From NCBI GenBank assembly GCA_045590955.1, contig JAZNSB010000027.1:1-41943 (forward strand): 41,943 nucleotides of DNA, written 5' to 3'. Shown piece by piece: positions 13,156-20,777 of the stretch. A program made the translations under genes and the position numbers. This DNA is from JAZNSB01 sp045590955 (GTDB taxonomy: Bacteria > Pseudomonadota > Alphaproteobacteria > RF32 > CAG-239). Every line of letters starts with the position of its first letter. Position 1 is the first letter of the stretch. The notes under the pieces are model-generated. The model made no database searches, was not told where the DNA came from, and saw only the letters and a list, made by a program, of their open reading frames with translations.

Positions 13156-14037
13156 ATGACAGAACATGTTCATCACCATCATCAGATTAATGAAAAATCT
13201 GTAAAGTTGCTGGTTTGGTCTTTTGCAATCAATATGATTTTATCTATTGCAGAAATTATCGGAGGAATTGTTTCCGGAAGTGTGGCCTTAATTGGAGATG
13301 CTTTGCATAATACTTCAGATGCATTGTCAATTTTGATTGCCATTATTGCATTTAAGATAGGAAATAAAAAAGCATCTGCAAAATATACATATGGATTTAA
13401 AAGGGCAGAGGTTATAGGCGGTTTTGTTAATTTGATTTTGTTGTTTCTGTCCGGAAGTTATTTGCTGATAGAGGGAATTAGGCGAATTATTAAGCCCGAA
13501 CAAATTGAAGCAATGATGATTGTTTGGATTAGTGTTTTGGCTTTGCTGGTTGATGTGTTTACTGCAAAAATATCTCATCACGGAGCTCATCACAACTCAA
13601 ACATGAAAATGGTATTTGTTCATAATTTGGCAGATGTTTTTGGTTCTGTCGGAGTTATATTTTCCGGATTTTGCGTAATGTGGTTCGGCATATATGCAAT
13701 AGACGGTGTTATTGCCGTATTAATTGCAATTTATATGATTGTTCAGTCTGTAATAACATTTCCGAAAATTGTAAATATATTGATGGATGCAACGCCGGAT
13801 GATATTAATGTTGATGAAGTAAAAAAATGTATTTTGAAAATAAATGATGTAAAAGATGTTTATCATATTCATTTGTGGAACATTAGTGAGCATAATGTTG
13901 CGATGGAATGCCATGTGGTAAGCGATGATGAGACCGTGGCACAAAAAATTGCAAGAAAAATGAAACAACATTTTAAAATTAATCATTGTAATGTGCAGGT
14001 TGAAAAAAACTATTGTGGTGAAATTTGCAATTTGTAA
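13156..14037 (+). CDS. Cation diffusion facilitator (CDF) metal exporter
   Basis: 293 residues with about six membrane segments and a C-terminal cytoplasmic domain (ILKINDVKDVYHIHLWNIS..., metal-binding ferredoxin-like fold). The transport-site motifs are HNTSD in the second membrane segment (His51, Asp55) and HNLAD in the fifth (His156, Asp160); the HxxxD pair is typical of Zn/Cd/Co exporters such as ZitB and CzcD. The N-terminus has a histidine cluster (HVHHHH). It uses the proton gradient to export metal from the cytoplasm. The start at 13156 follows AGAGGAA; the frame is open further upstream but overlaps csoR. CDF proteins are not known Cu(I) exporters, which sits oddly with the C-H-C sensor. 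Confidence 0.92.
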   Translation: MTEHVHHHHQINEKSVKLLVWSFAINMILSIAEIIGGIVSGSVALIGDALHNTSDALSILIAIIAFKIGNKKASAKYTYGFKRAEVIGGFVNLILLFLSGSYLLIEGIRRIIKPEQIEAMMIVWISVLALLVDVFTAKISHHGAHHNSNMKMVFVHNLADVFGSVGVIFSGFCVMWFGIYAIDGVIAVLIAIYMIVQSVITFPKIVNILMDATPDDINVDEVKKCILKINDVKDVYHIHLWNISEHNVAMECHVVSDDETVAQKIARKMKQHFKINHCNVQVEKNYCGEICNL

Positions 14038-14126
14038 ACTTATCATAAAGAAGTTGAAAAAATTAAAATAATCTTTATACTCTTCAATATAAATTGAATT
14101 ATTAGTTGAACTAAAATAATGGTATT

Positions 14127-14357
14127 ATGAAGTTTTTTATTTGTTTTGTGTTGTTGGTTTTGGCCACTATGCTGTTCGTTCATTTTTATAAAAAAACGGT
14201 GAAATCATATCTAAACCTTAAGACGCTAAAAGAAATTAAAAAGCGCGGAGCGAGGGTAGATGAGGTAAGGCGAGGCTTTGTTATCAAAGTTGATGAAAAT
14301 GGAGAAAGAAGTGTTGAAGAAGCTGAGAGGCATATTCTTCCATTTGAAGAATGTTGA
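14127..14357 (+). CDS. Small single-pass membrane protein, 76 aa
   Basis: One hydrophobic segment at about residues 3-19 (FFICFVLLVLATMLFVHFY), then a basic and acidic soluble tail (KKRGARVDEVRRGFVIKVDENGERS). It ends just before a terminator. There is no strong ribosome binding site. The family is unknown. Its design resembles the anchored small proteins at 1126-1750, but no leader module precedes it. Confidence 0.6.
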   Translation: MKFFICFVLLVLATMLFVHFYKKTVKSYLNLKTLKEIKKRGARVDEVRRGFVIKVDENGERSVEEAERHILPFEEC

Positions 14358-14389
14358 AAAAAGAGAGGTGCTTTAAGGAGCTCTTTTTT
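14357..14389 (+). terminator. Terminator after the 76-residue gene
   Basis: AAAAAAGAG and CTCTTTTTT arms overlapping the stop codon region, with a T run on the plus strand. Confidence 0.6.
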
Positions 14390-14414
14390 GTATTCCAAAA
14401 AATTTTTGACCAAC

Positions 14415-14442
14415 AAAAAACCACCCTTTGGGGTGGTTTTTT
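14415..14442. terminator. Strong bidirectional terminator
   Basis: Stem AAAAAACCACCC / GGGTGGTTTTTT with a TTTG tetraloop. The 250 bases from here to the next gene hold no feature that I can support. Confidence 0.85.
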
Positions 14443-14690
14443 TATGCTATGAGCTTTCAACCTTAGAGATTAGTAGTTTATTTCTTATATACCTTAAACA
14501 GATTTCTATACAACCCAGCTATGATTGGTTGAGCAATAATTGTAATCAATAGGCTGTTTGAGAGGGTATGTTTTTTGCTTGCAATGCTTTGTGTGTATAA
14601 CCATTTACAAACAAAGTGAATGTTTATTTTATTGCTGTCTTTATTTTTGTTTGCTATAAAAAGATATAGAAGTATTAAGCCGGAGGTAAT

Positions 14691-15182
14691 ATGGAACTTC
14701 ATAAAATTACAATAAAGGAAGATTTAGAAGTTATAAAAAGTTTTTTTTGCCAAATATTTCCGGAAGAAACTGAGGAATGTTTGGTTTATTTTGAAAAAGC
14801 TATAAAAGGAGATCATAGCTTTAGCAGATTAGAATATTATTTATGTTATGAAAAAGGATTGCCGGTTGGTGTAACAGGTGTTTATGCGAATGATACAAAA
14901 GAGTGTTGGCTCGGTTGGTTTGGAATTCGTCCGGAATATCGCCGGAAAGGGTATGCCGCTGCCATATTAGATTTACAACTCCAAATTATGAAAGATTATG
15001 GATATAAAGTGTGTCGTCTTTATACTGATGAAGTTATCAATAATAATGCTGTAGGTTTATACCTTAAAAAAGGATTTCAAAAAGATTTTGCATATAAAGA
15101 CAACATTATAACTATGTCAAAATCCTTAGATGATACAACTGTTCCTCATAAATGGAGCGGAGAACCTCTTGGTTTTGCTTAA
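14691..15182 (+). CDS. GNAT-family N-acetyltransferase
   Basis: 163 residues. The acetyl-CoA-binding motif A is WFGIRPEYRRKGYAAAILD (about residues 75-95; the R-R-x-G-x-A pattern contacts the pyrophosphate), followed by motif B with NNNAVGLYLKKGFQ. The substrate is unknown; members acetylate amines on antibiotics, proteins or metabolites. A strong GGAGG ribosome binding site lies five bases before the ATG. The gene stands alone. Confidence 0.9.
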   Translation: MELHKITIKEDLEVIKSFFCQIFPEETEECLVYFEKAIKGDHSFSRLEYYLCYEKGLPVGVTGVYANDTKECWLGWFGIRPEYRRKGYAAAILDLQLQIMKDYGYKVCRLYTDEVINNNAVGLYLKKGFQKDFAYKDNIITMSKSLDDTTVPHKWSGEPLGFA

Positions 15183-15238
15183 AATAAAAGGCTTAGATAC
15201 GCAGTTTAGCACATAAAGTAAAATAGGGCATTTTTGTT

Positions 15239-15445
15239 TTGGCACATAAATACAAGATATTGCTAAATGGTAATGTTATATTTTCGCACAATGATAAAAG
15301 AAACCAGACAATAAAAATAAGCATACCCATAAAAAAAGAATGGATTGAAAATGATGGAAAAATTATTATTGAAGCGACTTTTGAGCAAAACACAAGTAGT
15401 TATAATGTAGATGGAATATGTTTTTATAATTTTGTTTTACGGTAA
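15239..15445 (+). CDS. Doubtful short frame, 68 aa, TTG start
   Basis: The frame uses a TTG start without a ribosome binding site. The product (KYKILLNGNVIFSHNDKRNQ...) has beta-type alternation and protein-like composition and could be a remnant of a longer gene. It fills the 280-base gap between the acetyltransferase and the porin. Listed only because nothing else explains that stretch. Confidence 0.25.
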   Translation: MAHKYKILLNGNVIFSHNDKRNQTIKISIPIKKEWIENDGKIIIEATFEQNTSSYNVDGICFYNFVLR

Positions 15446-15458
15446 AAAATATGCAAAC

Positions 15459-16568
15459 CTAATATCTCCAGCCAATTCCGGCAATAATTCCATATCCTTG
15501 GTTATCATCTTTAGATTTTAATCCATGTAGGTTGAGATATGCAGAAGATAAAAATAGTTCTGCATGTTTGGACATATTATATACATTGGACCATAAAATT
15601 AAATTATCTTGGTGGCGGGTGTTGGCAGATTGGGTGTTAAGATATGCTATGTTTGTTTTGAAATTATTCCACTTATAACCAAAACTTATATTCCAAGCGC
15701 TTGATTCTCTGTAATTATCAAAATATGCCGGCAGATGAGAGTTTATGCGAGTTGTAGAAATATGGTTTTTGTTACCGTCAATATAGGCCTTTTTGAAACC
15801 TGTGGCGAGGTTGAAATTTTTGTATTCCAAACCAAACCCTAAAGAGGTTTCTTTATCTGTTTTGTTAAAAATGCCATAACCGGCGGAAAAATATAGGGTT
15901 GAGTCTTTTAATCGGTATTTATGTTGTGCGCCAAAGCTATATCCGTCTTCTTTGGTTTGATAGTTTGTATATCTGCTGACCATGCCTCGGCGGTGGGCAT
16001 TGTCTGGTGTATAAGAAAAGCCCAATTTGGTATTTTTTATGTTGGGGCTGATATAAGTAAATTTTGGAGCTCTGCCATCATTCATAATTGCTGTTGATTT
16101 TGGGGTGGCATAAAATGTGGATTTAAATCCGTTATTCCAGTTTGGGTTGCTTAAAAAATATGTGGCATTAGAATCATCAATTTTTAAAAAAGTTATGTCT
16201 TTTGCTCCTTTATGCAACATATAAGCAGCATTGTAGGTATATCCTGCATAAAACTCTCCAAATTGAGAGCTGTCTGTAATGTATGGATAAAAACGGTATT
16301 CTCCTCCACGGCGATTAGTATCATCTTGGCGATACATTATGGTTGTGGATGCGTGAATGCCGGTTTTGTGTTGAGAATTGAAATGGTAGTCGGCTTTTAA
16401 TGATGTATCATTACGGATAACTAAACGAGTGGGGTATTTGTTTTTTTCTTCGGTTTCTGATGCACCATAATATGTACCTGCCAATCCGCTTGCATCAAAC
16501 TTCCATTTTGCATATGAATGATGTGGAAACAGCAGTAACATTAAAGTAAGTGTCAGACATTTTTTCAT
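15459..16568 (-). CDS. Outer-membrane porin-like beta-barrel protein
   Basis: 369 residues. The signal peptide MKKCLTLTLMLLLFPHHSYA ends at an A-K junction. The mature part consists of alternating hydrophobic/polar strands separated by turns rich in Asn, Asp and Gly, with many aromatic girdle residues (EFYAGYTYNAAYML, LYFSAGYGIF, WNISFGYKW), and the chain ends in WRY with a terminal aromatic residue as needed for barrel assembly. It resembles the general porin family of Gram-negative bacteria. The start at 16568 is chosen because it begins the signal peptide; an ATG 21 bases upstream would add a tyrosine-rich stub. It would form a diffusion channel in the outer membrane. Confidence 0.8.
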   Translation of the reverse strand: MKKCLTLTLMLLLFPHHSYAKWKFDASGLAGTYYGASETEEKNKYPTRLVIRNDTSLKADYHFNSQHKTGIHASTTIMYRQDDTNRRGGEYRFYPYITDSSQFGEFYAGYTYNAAYMLHKGAKDITFLKIDDSNATYFLSNPNWNNGFKSTFYATPKSTAIMNDGRAPKFTYISPNIKNTKLGFSYTPDNAHRRGMVSRYTNYQTKEDGYSFGAQHKYRLKDSTLYFSAGYGIFNKTDKETSLGFGLEYKNFNLATGFKKAYIDGNKNHISTTRINSHLPAYFDNYRESSAWNISFGYKWNNFKTNIAYLNTQSANTRHQDNLILWSNVYNMSKHAELFLSSAYLNLHGLKSKDDNQGYGIIAGIGWRY

Positions 16569-16637
16569 GATAGATTGATAATAATACATATAAATTAAAA
16601 AATAATAAAGAAGATGAAAGAAAAGTTTTGAAAATGC

Positions 16638-16666
16638 TTGTTTTAGGTGGAAAAATGTGGTATTAT
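16638..16666 (+). promoter_or_regulatory. Promoter upstream of the gene at 16771
   Basis: TTGTTT, 17-base spacer, TATTAT, about 105 bases before the ATG. The intervening leader is AT-rich and unremarkable. Confidence 0.55.
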
Positions 16667-16770
16667 TCTTTTATAAAAATATTATTATGACAATTATCTG
16701 GAACAGGCAAAGTATCGGATTATTTGTTCATAGTAGGAAACCAACAAAAAAATCACTAAAAAAAACAACT

Positions 16771-17628
16771 ATGAAAAAAAGTTTTGTACTTGTGACTGAG
16801 GCATTCGGTCATGGATTTTTTGCGCTACTTTGTGCAGAAGCATACGGTTTGACAGCCGTTGCAATCAGTAAGAAGGAAAACAGGGAAGAATTTGAAAAAG
16901 AGGTGGACCAGATTTATAACAATCTGTCCTTCTTCTATGACCTGAAAAAGTCAACTTGGGAAGAAAGGAAAAGTTATTTGGCGCAAGGATGGGATGTGCG
17001 TCAAGATTTGCTTGAAGGAAAAATTTCCAAGGCTATTTGGGATAAAGTGGCAAAAATCCAAATGTTGCCAGATTTGACCCAAAGAGCAGATCTTCCCCGA
17101 TTTGCTTCTCTGAAACCGGAGGGGCACAATGTGCTATTCGTGCCTCAGAAACTGCAGAGTGACGAGGCATGTGGTGTGACAGCGGCCCAGCAGAGTGTTG
17201 ATCTAAACGTCTTTGAGTTTTTGAAGACGATGGATATCAATTTGGTGCTTGGACAACACTTTCACAAAGTCAATGACCTGAATAAGGTTGAGACAATTGC
17301 CAGAGACTTTGAATGTTATGTCCCCGGACTTACTGAAGACAAAGAAGTCTTTGGTATTAGGGGGGTTCAACACAAGAAGTACTGGAACCTCTACAGCAAT
17401 CTTCACAGTGCAGTGGGGATTGCCGGTACTCATACTTGGTACATGCTTGCATGTTTCCCGTGTATTAAACAGGTAATTCTCTACAATAAACGAGGTGTAG
17501 AGAATTGGGCTGAGATTGCCGAGGCTTACCGGAAAGAAGGAAGGCAAGTCTATGCCATTGGGTTTGATGAAGTCACCGACATGAAAGAGTTTGCCAAGGA
17601 GGTTGAAAAAACAAAAGTAAACCTCTAA
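16771..17628 (+). CDS. Unknown protein, 285 aa, foreign composition
   Basis: The family is not firmly recognised. The start at 16771 (MKKSFVLVTEAFGHGFF) is where base composition changes; the frame is open upstream but that part is AT-rich and unlike protein. The N-terminus has a Rossmann-like strand-loop-helix (VLVTEAFGHGFFALLCAEAYGLTAVAI). The C-terminal third (VGIAGTHTWYMLACFPCIKQVILYNKRG...RQVYAIGFDE) resembles the nucleotide-sugar-binding half of GT-B glycosyltransferases, but only in general pattern. GC is visibly higher than in neighbours and no Shine-Dalgarno site precedes it. A pyruvyl-transferase-family gene follows downstream with its own promoter, which is consistent with surface-glycan modification. 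Confidence 0.75.
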   Translation: MKKSFVLVTEAFGHGFFALLCAEAYGLTAVAISKKENREEFEKEVDQIYNNLSFFYDLKKSTWEERKSYLAQGWDVRQDLLEGKISKAIWDKVAKIQMLPDLTQRADLPRFASLKPEGHNVLFVPQKLQSDEACGVTAAQQSVDLNVFEFLKTMDINLVLGQHFHKVNDLNKVETIARDFECYVPGLTEDKEVFGIRGVQHKKYWNLYSNLHSAVGIAGTHTWYMLACFPCIKQVILYNKRGVENWAEIAEAYRKEGRQVYAIGFDEVTDMKEFAKEVEKTKVNL

Positions 17629-17636
17629 AAAAGAAC

Positions 17637-17671
17637 AAAAACCGTTGATCCTTAAGATCAGCGGTTTTTTT
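17637..17671 (+). terminator. Terminator after the gene at 16771-17628
   Basis: 10 bp stem ACCGTTGATC / GATCAGCGGT with one wobble and a CTTAA loop, flanked by A and T runs, so probably active in both directions. Confidence 0.85.
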
Positions 17672-17692
17672 GTTTAAAAGAATAAGTTTTAA

Positions 17693-17720
17693 TTGAAAAA
17701 ATTTTTTAAAATAATAAGAT
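17693..17720 (+). promoter_or_regulatory. Promoter of the pyruvyl-transferase-family gene
   Basis: TTGAAA, 16-base spacer, TAAGAT, 30 bases before the ATG. Confidence 0.5.
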
Positions 17721-17749
17721 AAAAGCACAATTAACCGGTAGGCAAATGC

Positions 17750-18652
17750 ATGACTAAAAAACATACTGACAATAAATCTTGTAATAAAAAACTAATCAAG
17801 CTTAAATGGTATAAAAGAGATCCCAATTTTGGAGATATGCTAAACATTGATTTGTTTAAAACATTTTCTGATTGTAAAATTATTTATGCCGATAAGCGAG
17901 AATGCGAAATGGCAGCCATAGGTTCTTTGTTGGATAATTTCTTAGTAAAAGAGAAGAATGCTTTTCTTTTGTTTTTCAAAAAATTATATTATAAAATAAG
18001 AAAAAATTCAAAACCGGTGATTGTGTATGGTTCCGGATTTATTAAAGAAAACAGAAGAAAAGGTCTGTCTGTTTGTGAAGAAGATTTTTTCTTGCGTTTT
18101 CTTGATGTTCGTGCGGTGAGGGGATATATTTCTTTAAACAGATTAAAGCAATCTAAACAGGTGAAAATTGCAGAAAATGTGGCATTAGGTGATCCGGGGT
18201 TGTTAATTTCTAAGATGTTTGATGTATCCGGTATAAAAAAGAAGTATAAGCTTGGTATAATTCCTCATTATGTAGAAAAAGACAGTGAACTTTTAAATAA
18301 GATTAAAGTAAAAAATGCTGTGGTTTTGGATGTGCAACAAAAACCGGAAGTTTTGATTAAGCAAATAGCAGAGTGTGAGGTTATATTGGCTAGTGCCATG
18401 CATGGGCTGATTGCTGCAGACAGTTTGGGTATTCCTAATGTCAGAATGGTAATGACAGATAAGCTTGTGGGTGGAGATTACAAATTTAATGATTATTACT
18501 CTGTTTTTGGAATAAATGAGCATAAGCGCATAATTTTAAATGAACGTGATTTTACAGATGAAGATGTGGAGCTGGTAAAAATGCAATATCCGATTGACAG
18601 AAACAAGGTAGAAGAAATACAGCAAAATTTGTTAAAGGTTTTTCCTGCTTGA
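17750..18652 (+). CDS. Polysaccharide pyruvyl transferase family protein
   Basis: 300 residues with the family's key blocks: an N-terminal NFGDMLNIDLF (GDxLN), a central YGSGFIKE, the motif LGDPGLL, and SAMHGLIAADSLGIPNV near the C-terminus (the S-x-x-H-G-L/A-I-x-A block shared with CsaB and the WcaK/AmsJ group). These enzymes add a pyruvate ketal or act in surface-polysaccharide assembly, in the cytoplasm. CsaB-like members act on cell-wall glycans; here an exopolysaccharide or LPS sugar is likelier. A fragment matching its last 20 residues occurs at 20598-20681. The composition is AT-rich, unlike the preceding gene. Confidence 0.8.
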   Translation: MTKKHTDNKSCNKKLIKLKWYKRDPNFGDMLNIDLFKTFSDCKIIYADKRECEMAAIGSLLDNFLVKEKNAFLLFFKKLYYKIRKNSKPVIVYGSGFIKENRRKGLSVCEEDFFLRFLDVRAVRGYISLNRLKQSKQVKIAENVALGDPGLLISKMFDVSGIKKKYKLGIIPHYVEKDSELLNKIKVKNAVVLDVQQKPEVLIKQIAECEVILASAMHGLIAADSLGIPNVRMVMTDKLVGGDYKFNDYYSVFGINEHKRIILNERDFTDEDVELVKMQYPIDRNKVEEIQQNLLKVFPA

Positions 18653-18736
18653 AAATACTTGCAAAAGTATATGCTTTAGATTTTAAGATATTCGGATGTT
18701 TTTATCTATGAATAAATATCGCCAAGAATTAATTTA

Positions 18737-18765
18737 TTGCAAAAAATGGCGATATGTTGTATAAT
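18737..18765 (+). promoter_or_regulatory. Promoter of the gene pair at 18804-20578
   Basis: TTGCAA, 17-base spacer, consensus TATAAT, about 40 bases before the ATG at 18804. Confidence 0.8.
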
Positions 18766-18803
18766 TGATGTAATGATATAATGGTTTTATCGGGAGAAAA
18801 AAC

Positions 18804-19367
18804 ATGATTAACAAGCAAGCTCAAGAGGCGGAAGATAATAAACAAGATCAAGTAATAACAAACGAATTAATGTTTGTTGTTTATGATAGACAAACCGGAC
18901 GTGTTACATTCATGGAAGGTTATGAGGAAGAGTATAAAAGAGTTTGTGATGATATTGAAAGAGGTGTTTGGGAACACATAGGCGCAACACAAGAGACAGC
19001 CAATGATGATCAGAAAAATTTGGTTCGAGCATGGACTTGCTGTTTTATTAGGAAAAAAATTTTGGAAGCAAATGGTTTGCAACCTAATGACCAAGAACAA
19101 GAAGATTTTGATAAAATGGGTGAAATGATGGAAGTGTTGCAAAAAACTTCTCAAACCGCTGTAAATACACAACAAAAACAGGAAGATCGTGAACAGAAGC
19201 CTCGGGCAGATGATGTTATACCAAATAGGCCTCCATATGCATTCAATCAGAAGGTTCAGCCAGAAGAATTAAGACAGAAACTGAAGCTGAAGCCGAAGTT
19301 GGATGAAATAAAACAGGGATCTAATAACAGAAGGTGCGGGCCGATTATTGCCGATAATTCCCGTTAA
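18804..19367 (+). CDS. Hypothetical protein, 187 aa, partner of ParB-domain gene
   Basis: The family is not recognised. It starts with a hydrophilic stretch rich in Gln/Glu/Asn, then a small structured part (about residues 22-95: NELMFVVYDRQTGRVTFMEGYEEEYKRVC...WTCCFIRKKIL), then a long disordered tail rich in Gln, Lys and Pro. GGGAG lies eight bases before the ATG and a consensus promoter lies upstream. The ParB-domain gene starts 26 bases after its stop, so the two are probably co-transcribed. The disordered tail suggests a binding partner or regulator rather than an enzyme. Confidence 0.75.
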   Translation: MINKQAQEAEDNKQDQVITNELMFVVYDRQTGRVTFMEGYEEEYKRVCDDIERGVWEHIGATQETANDDQKNLVRAWTCCFIRKKILEANGLQPNDQEQEDFDKMGEMMEVLQKTSQTAVNTQQKQEDREQKPRADDVIPNRPPYAFNQKVQPEELRQKLKLKPKLDEIKQGSNNRRCGPIIADNSR

Positions 19368-19393
19368 ATAATTAAGCAACTAAGGATTGCGCG

Positions 19394-20578
19394 GTGAAGA
19401 TTGATATATTAGATATTAGTATTGAAGATATATTGCCTTCCAGGATTGTGAATACAAATACGTTGTATTTTGAAAATCTTTTGGAATCTATATCTTCTTG
19501 TGGTGTAGTAGTTCGTCCGATTGTAATAAAAGAAGGAAATTTTGCATATCGTTTGGAAGACGGTCACCTAAGAATTGAAGCGTTAAAAAAATTAAATGCT
19601 TCAACGGTGACTGCAGTGGTGCTTATTCCTGAAGGACATGAAAAACAAGAGGATATAAAACAAAAAATCGCTTGGATGTATTTCTGTTATGATGAAGCAG
19701 CGCTTGATAAAACATCGTATCCTTATATAGATCAACAAAGAATGTTTTTAAATTTGAGATATTCTATGGGTAAAATACAGGAAGATTTTACTTTTATGCA
19801 TTCTTTATGTGGAGCAGATGAAACTTATCATTTTGAAAAGTTTTTTGCTTTGCAAAAAAAATCTGATAATTTATATCAATACATTGAGCAAAAAATATCT
19901 TTTTTAAATTTGTATTATAATCCGAATAATTTGGTTAAGGCAGATAAATTATTATCAATGTCTCAAGATGTGTTGTGGAGCAGAATAAATTTTTCTAAAA
20001 ATTATGTGGAAAAGATATTTCGTTCATCAAATCAGGTGGTTGATTTTTGTAGATATATTCCGGATAAGGAAGCTTTGTTCGGTAAAAACAGTGTGTTCTT
20101 GGGTTATGTGGCCAAAGTTGTTTCTAATATGTCGCAAATTCAAGAAAAAATCGGCGATTTTGGGGTGGATGTAAAACAACTAAAGGTGTTGGCAAATAGA
20201 TTGGAATTGGATAATAAGTTTTTCAAATTAAGAAATTTGCCAATTTTTTTGAAAAAGAAATTGGTTTTATCGACTGAAGATGCCCGGATAAATGCTGTCT
20301 CTAAACAACAAGATGTTCGTTTTGTAAATATGGCAACTAAAAAGGGCACTAAAAAGAGATATAATCAGGATGTTTTAATAGAAAATGTTGGTGAATTTAT
20401 AAGCCAATTGCCCATTTCTTCGGAGCTTAGAAACGTGGTAAACAGAACAGCCGGAATGCTTGACAGACCATCTGTTACCAAAAAAGAAGGTCCGCTCATT
20501 TCTCCGGAGTACAAAAGAGTGTTAGCCACAAATTTGGCAACAGTTAGAGGCATGTTAGATAGAGAATTGGCAAAGTAA
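19394..20578 (+). CDS. ParB/Srx-domain protein with unknown C-terminal domain, 394 aa
   Basis: Residues about 5-85 read as a ParB N-terminal (ParB/Srx) domain: an N-terminal IEDILPSRI strand, a helix ending VVVRPIVIKEG, and the signature YRLEDGHLRIEALKKL (54-67; the E/D-G-H-x-R element that binds CTP or phosphate in ParB). The remaining 300 residues are helical, without a recognisable helix-turn-helix. No ParA gene is adjacent, so it is not a standard chromosome-partition pair. The GTG start follows an AAGGA-like site. Proteins of this kind occur in plasmids, phages and accessory loci. Its function here is unknown; it may act with the gene just upstream. Confidence 0.75.
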   Translation: MKIDILDISIEDILPSRIVNTNTLYFENLLESISSCGVVVRPIVIKEGNFAYRLEDGHLRIEALKKLNASTVTAVVLIPEGHEKQEDIKQKIAWMYFCYDEAALDKTSYPYIDQQRMFLNLRYSMGKIQEDFTFMHSLCGADETYHFEKFFALQKKSDNLYQYIEQKISFLNLYYNPNNLVKADKLLSMSQDVLWSRINFSKNYVEKIFRSSNQVVDFCRYIPDKEALFGKNSVFLGYVAKVVSNMSQIQEKIGDFGVDVKQLKVLANRLELDNKFFKLRNLPIFLKKKLVLSTEDARINAVSKQQDVRFVNMATKKGTKKRYNQDVLIENVGEFISQLPISSELRNVVNRTAGMLDRPSVTKKEGPLISPEYKRVLATNLATVRGMLDRELAK

Positions 20579-20597
20579 CAACCTGTCTTCTGGAAGA

Positions 20598-20681
20598 AAA
20601 AAACGGTTTGGCAAATCTCAGATAGATCAAAATAAAGTTGAAGAAATACAAGACAACTTGCTGAAGGTTTTTCCTGCTTAG
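20598..20681 (+). pseudogene. 3' fragment of a second pyruvyl-transferase-family gene
   Basis: The frame ends QIDQNKVEEIQDNLLKVFPA, matching the last 20 residues of the gene at 17750-18652 (PIDRNKVEEIQQNLLKVFPA) with four changes and many silent ones. The rest of the gene is missing. It marks a diverged paralog whose body was replaced by the 18804-20578 genes or deleted. This fragment explains most of the 200-base gap here. Confidence 0.8.
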
Positions 20682-20777
20682 AAAGAAAAGGTTTTGCTTG
20701 CAATGATGTTTAATTTGTGATATTTTAGACAAAATTTAATTTGTATAAACTGTATTTTTTTTAATAAACTTATTTTT

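Noticed and set aside
14478..14702. Minus-strand frame of 74 codons between two genes
   Set aside because: It overlaps the start of the acetyltransferase gene, has no ribosome binding site, and its composition is that of AT-rich non-coding DNA.
15193..15393. Minus-strand frame of 66 codons opposite the doubtful 68-residue frame
   Set aside because: No ribosome binding site and an unlikely hydrophobic/cysteine composition; it looks like the shadow of the other strand.
16657..16770. N-terminal extension of the gene at 16771
   Set aside because: It overlaps the promoter, is AT-rich unlike the gene body, and reads as a lysine-rich stretch without family-like structure.
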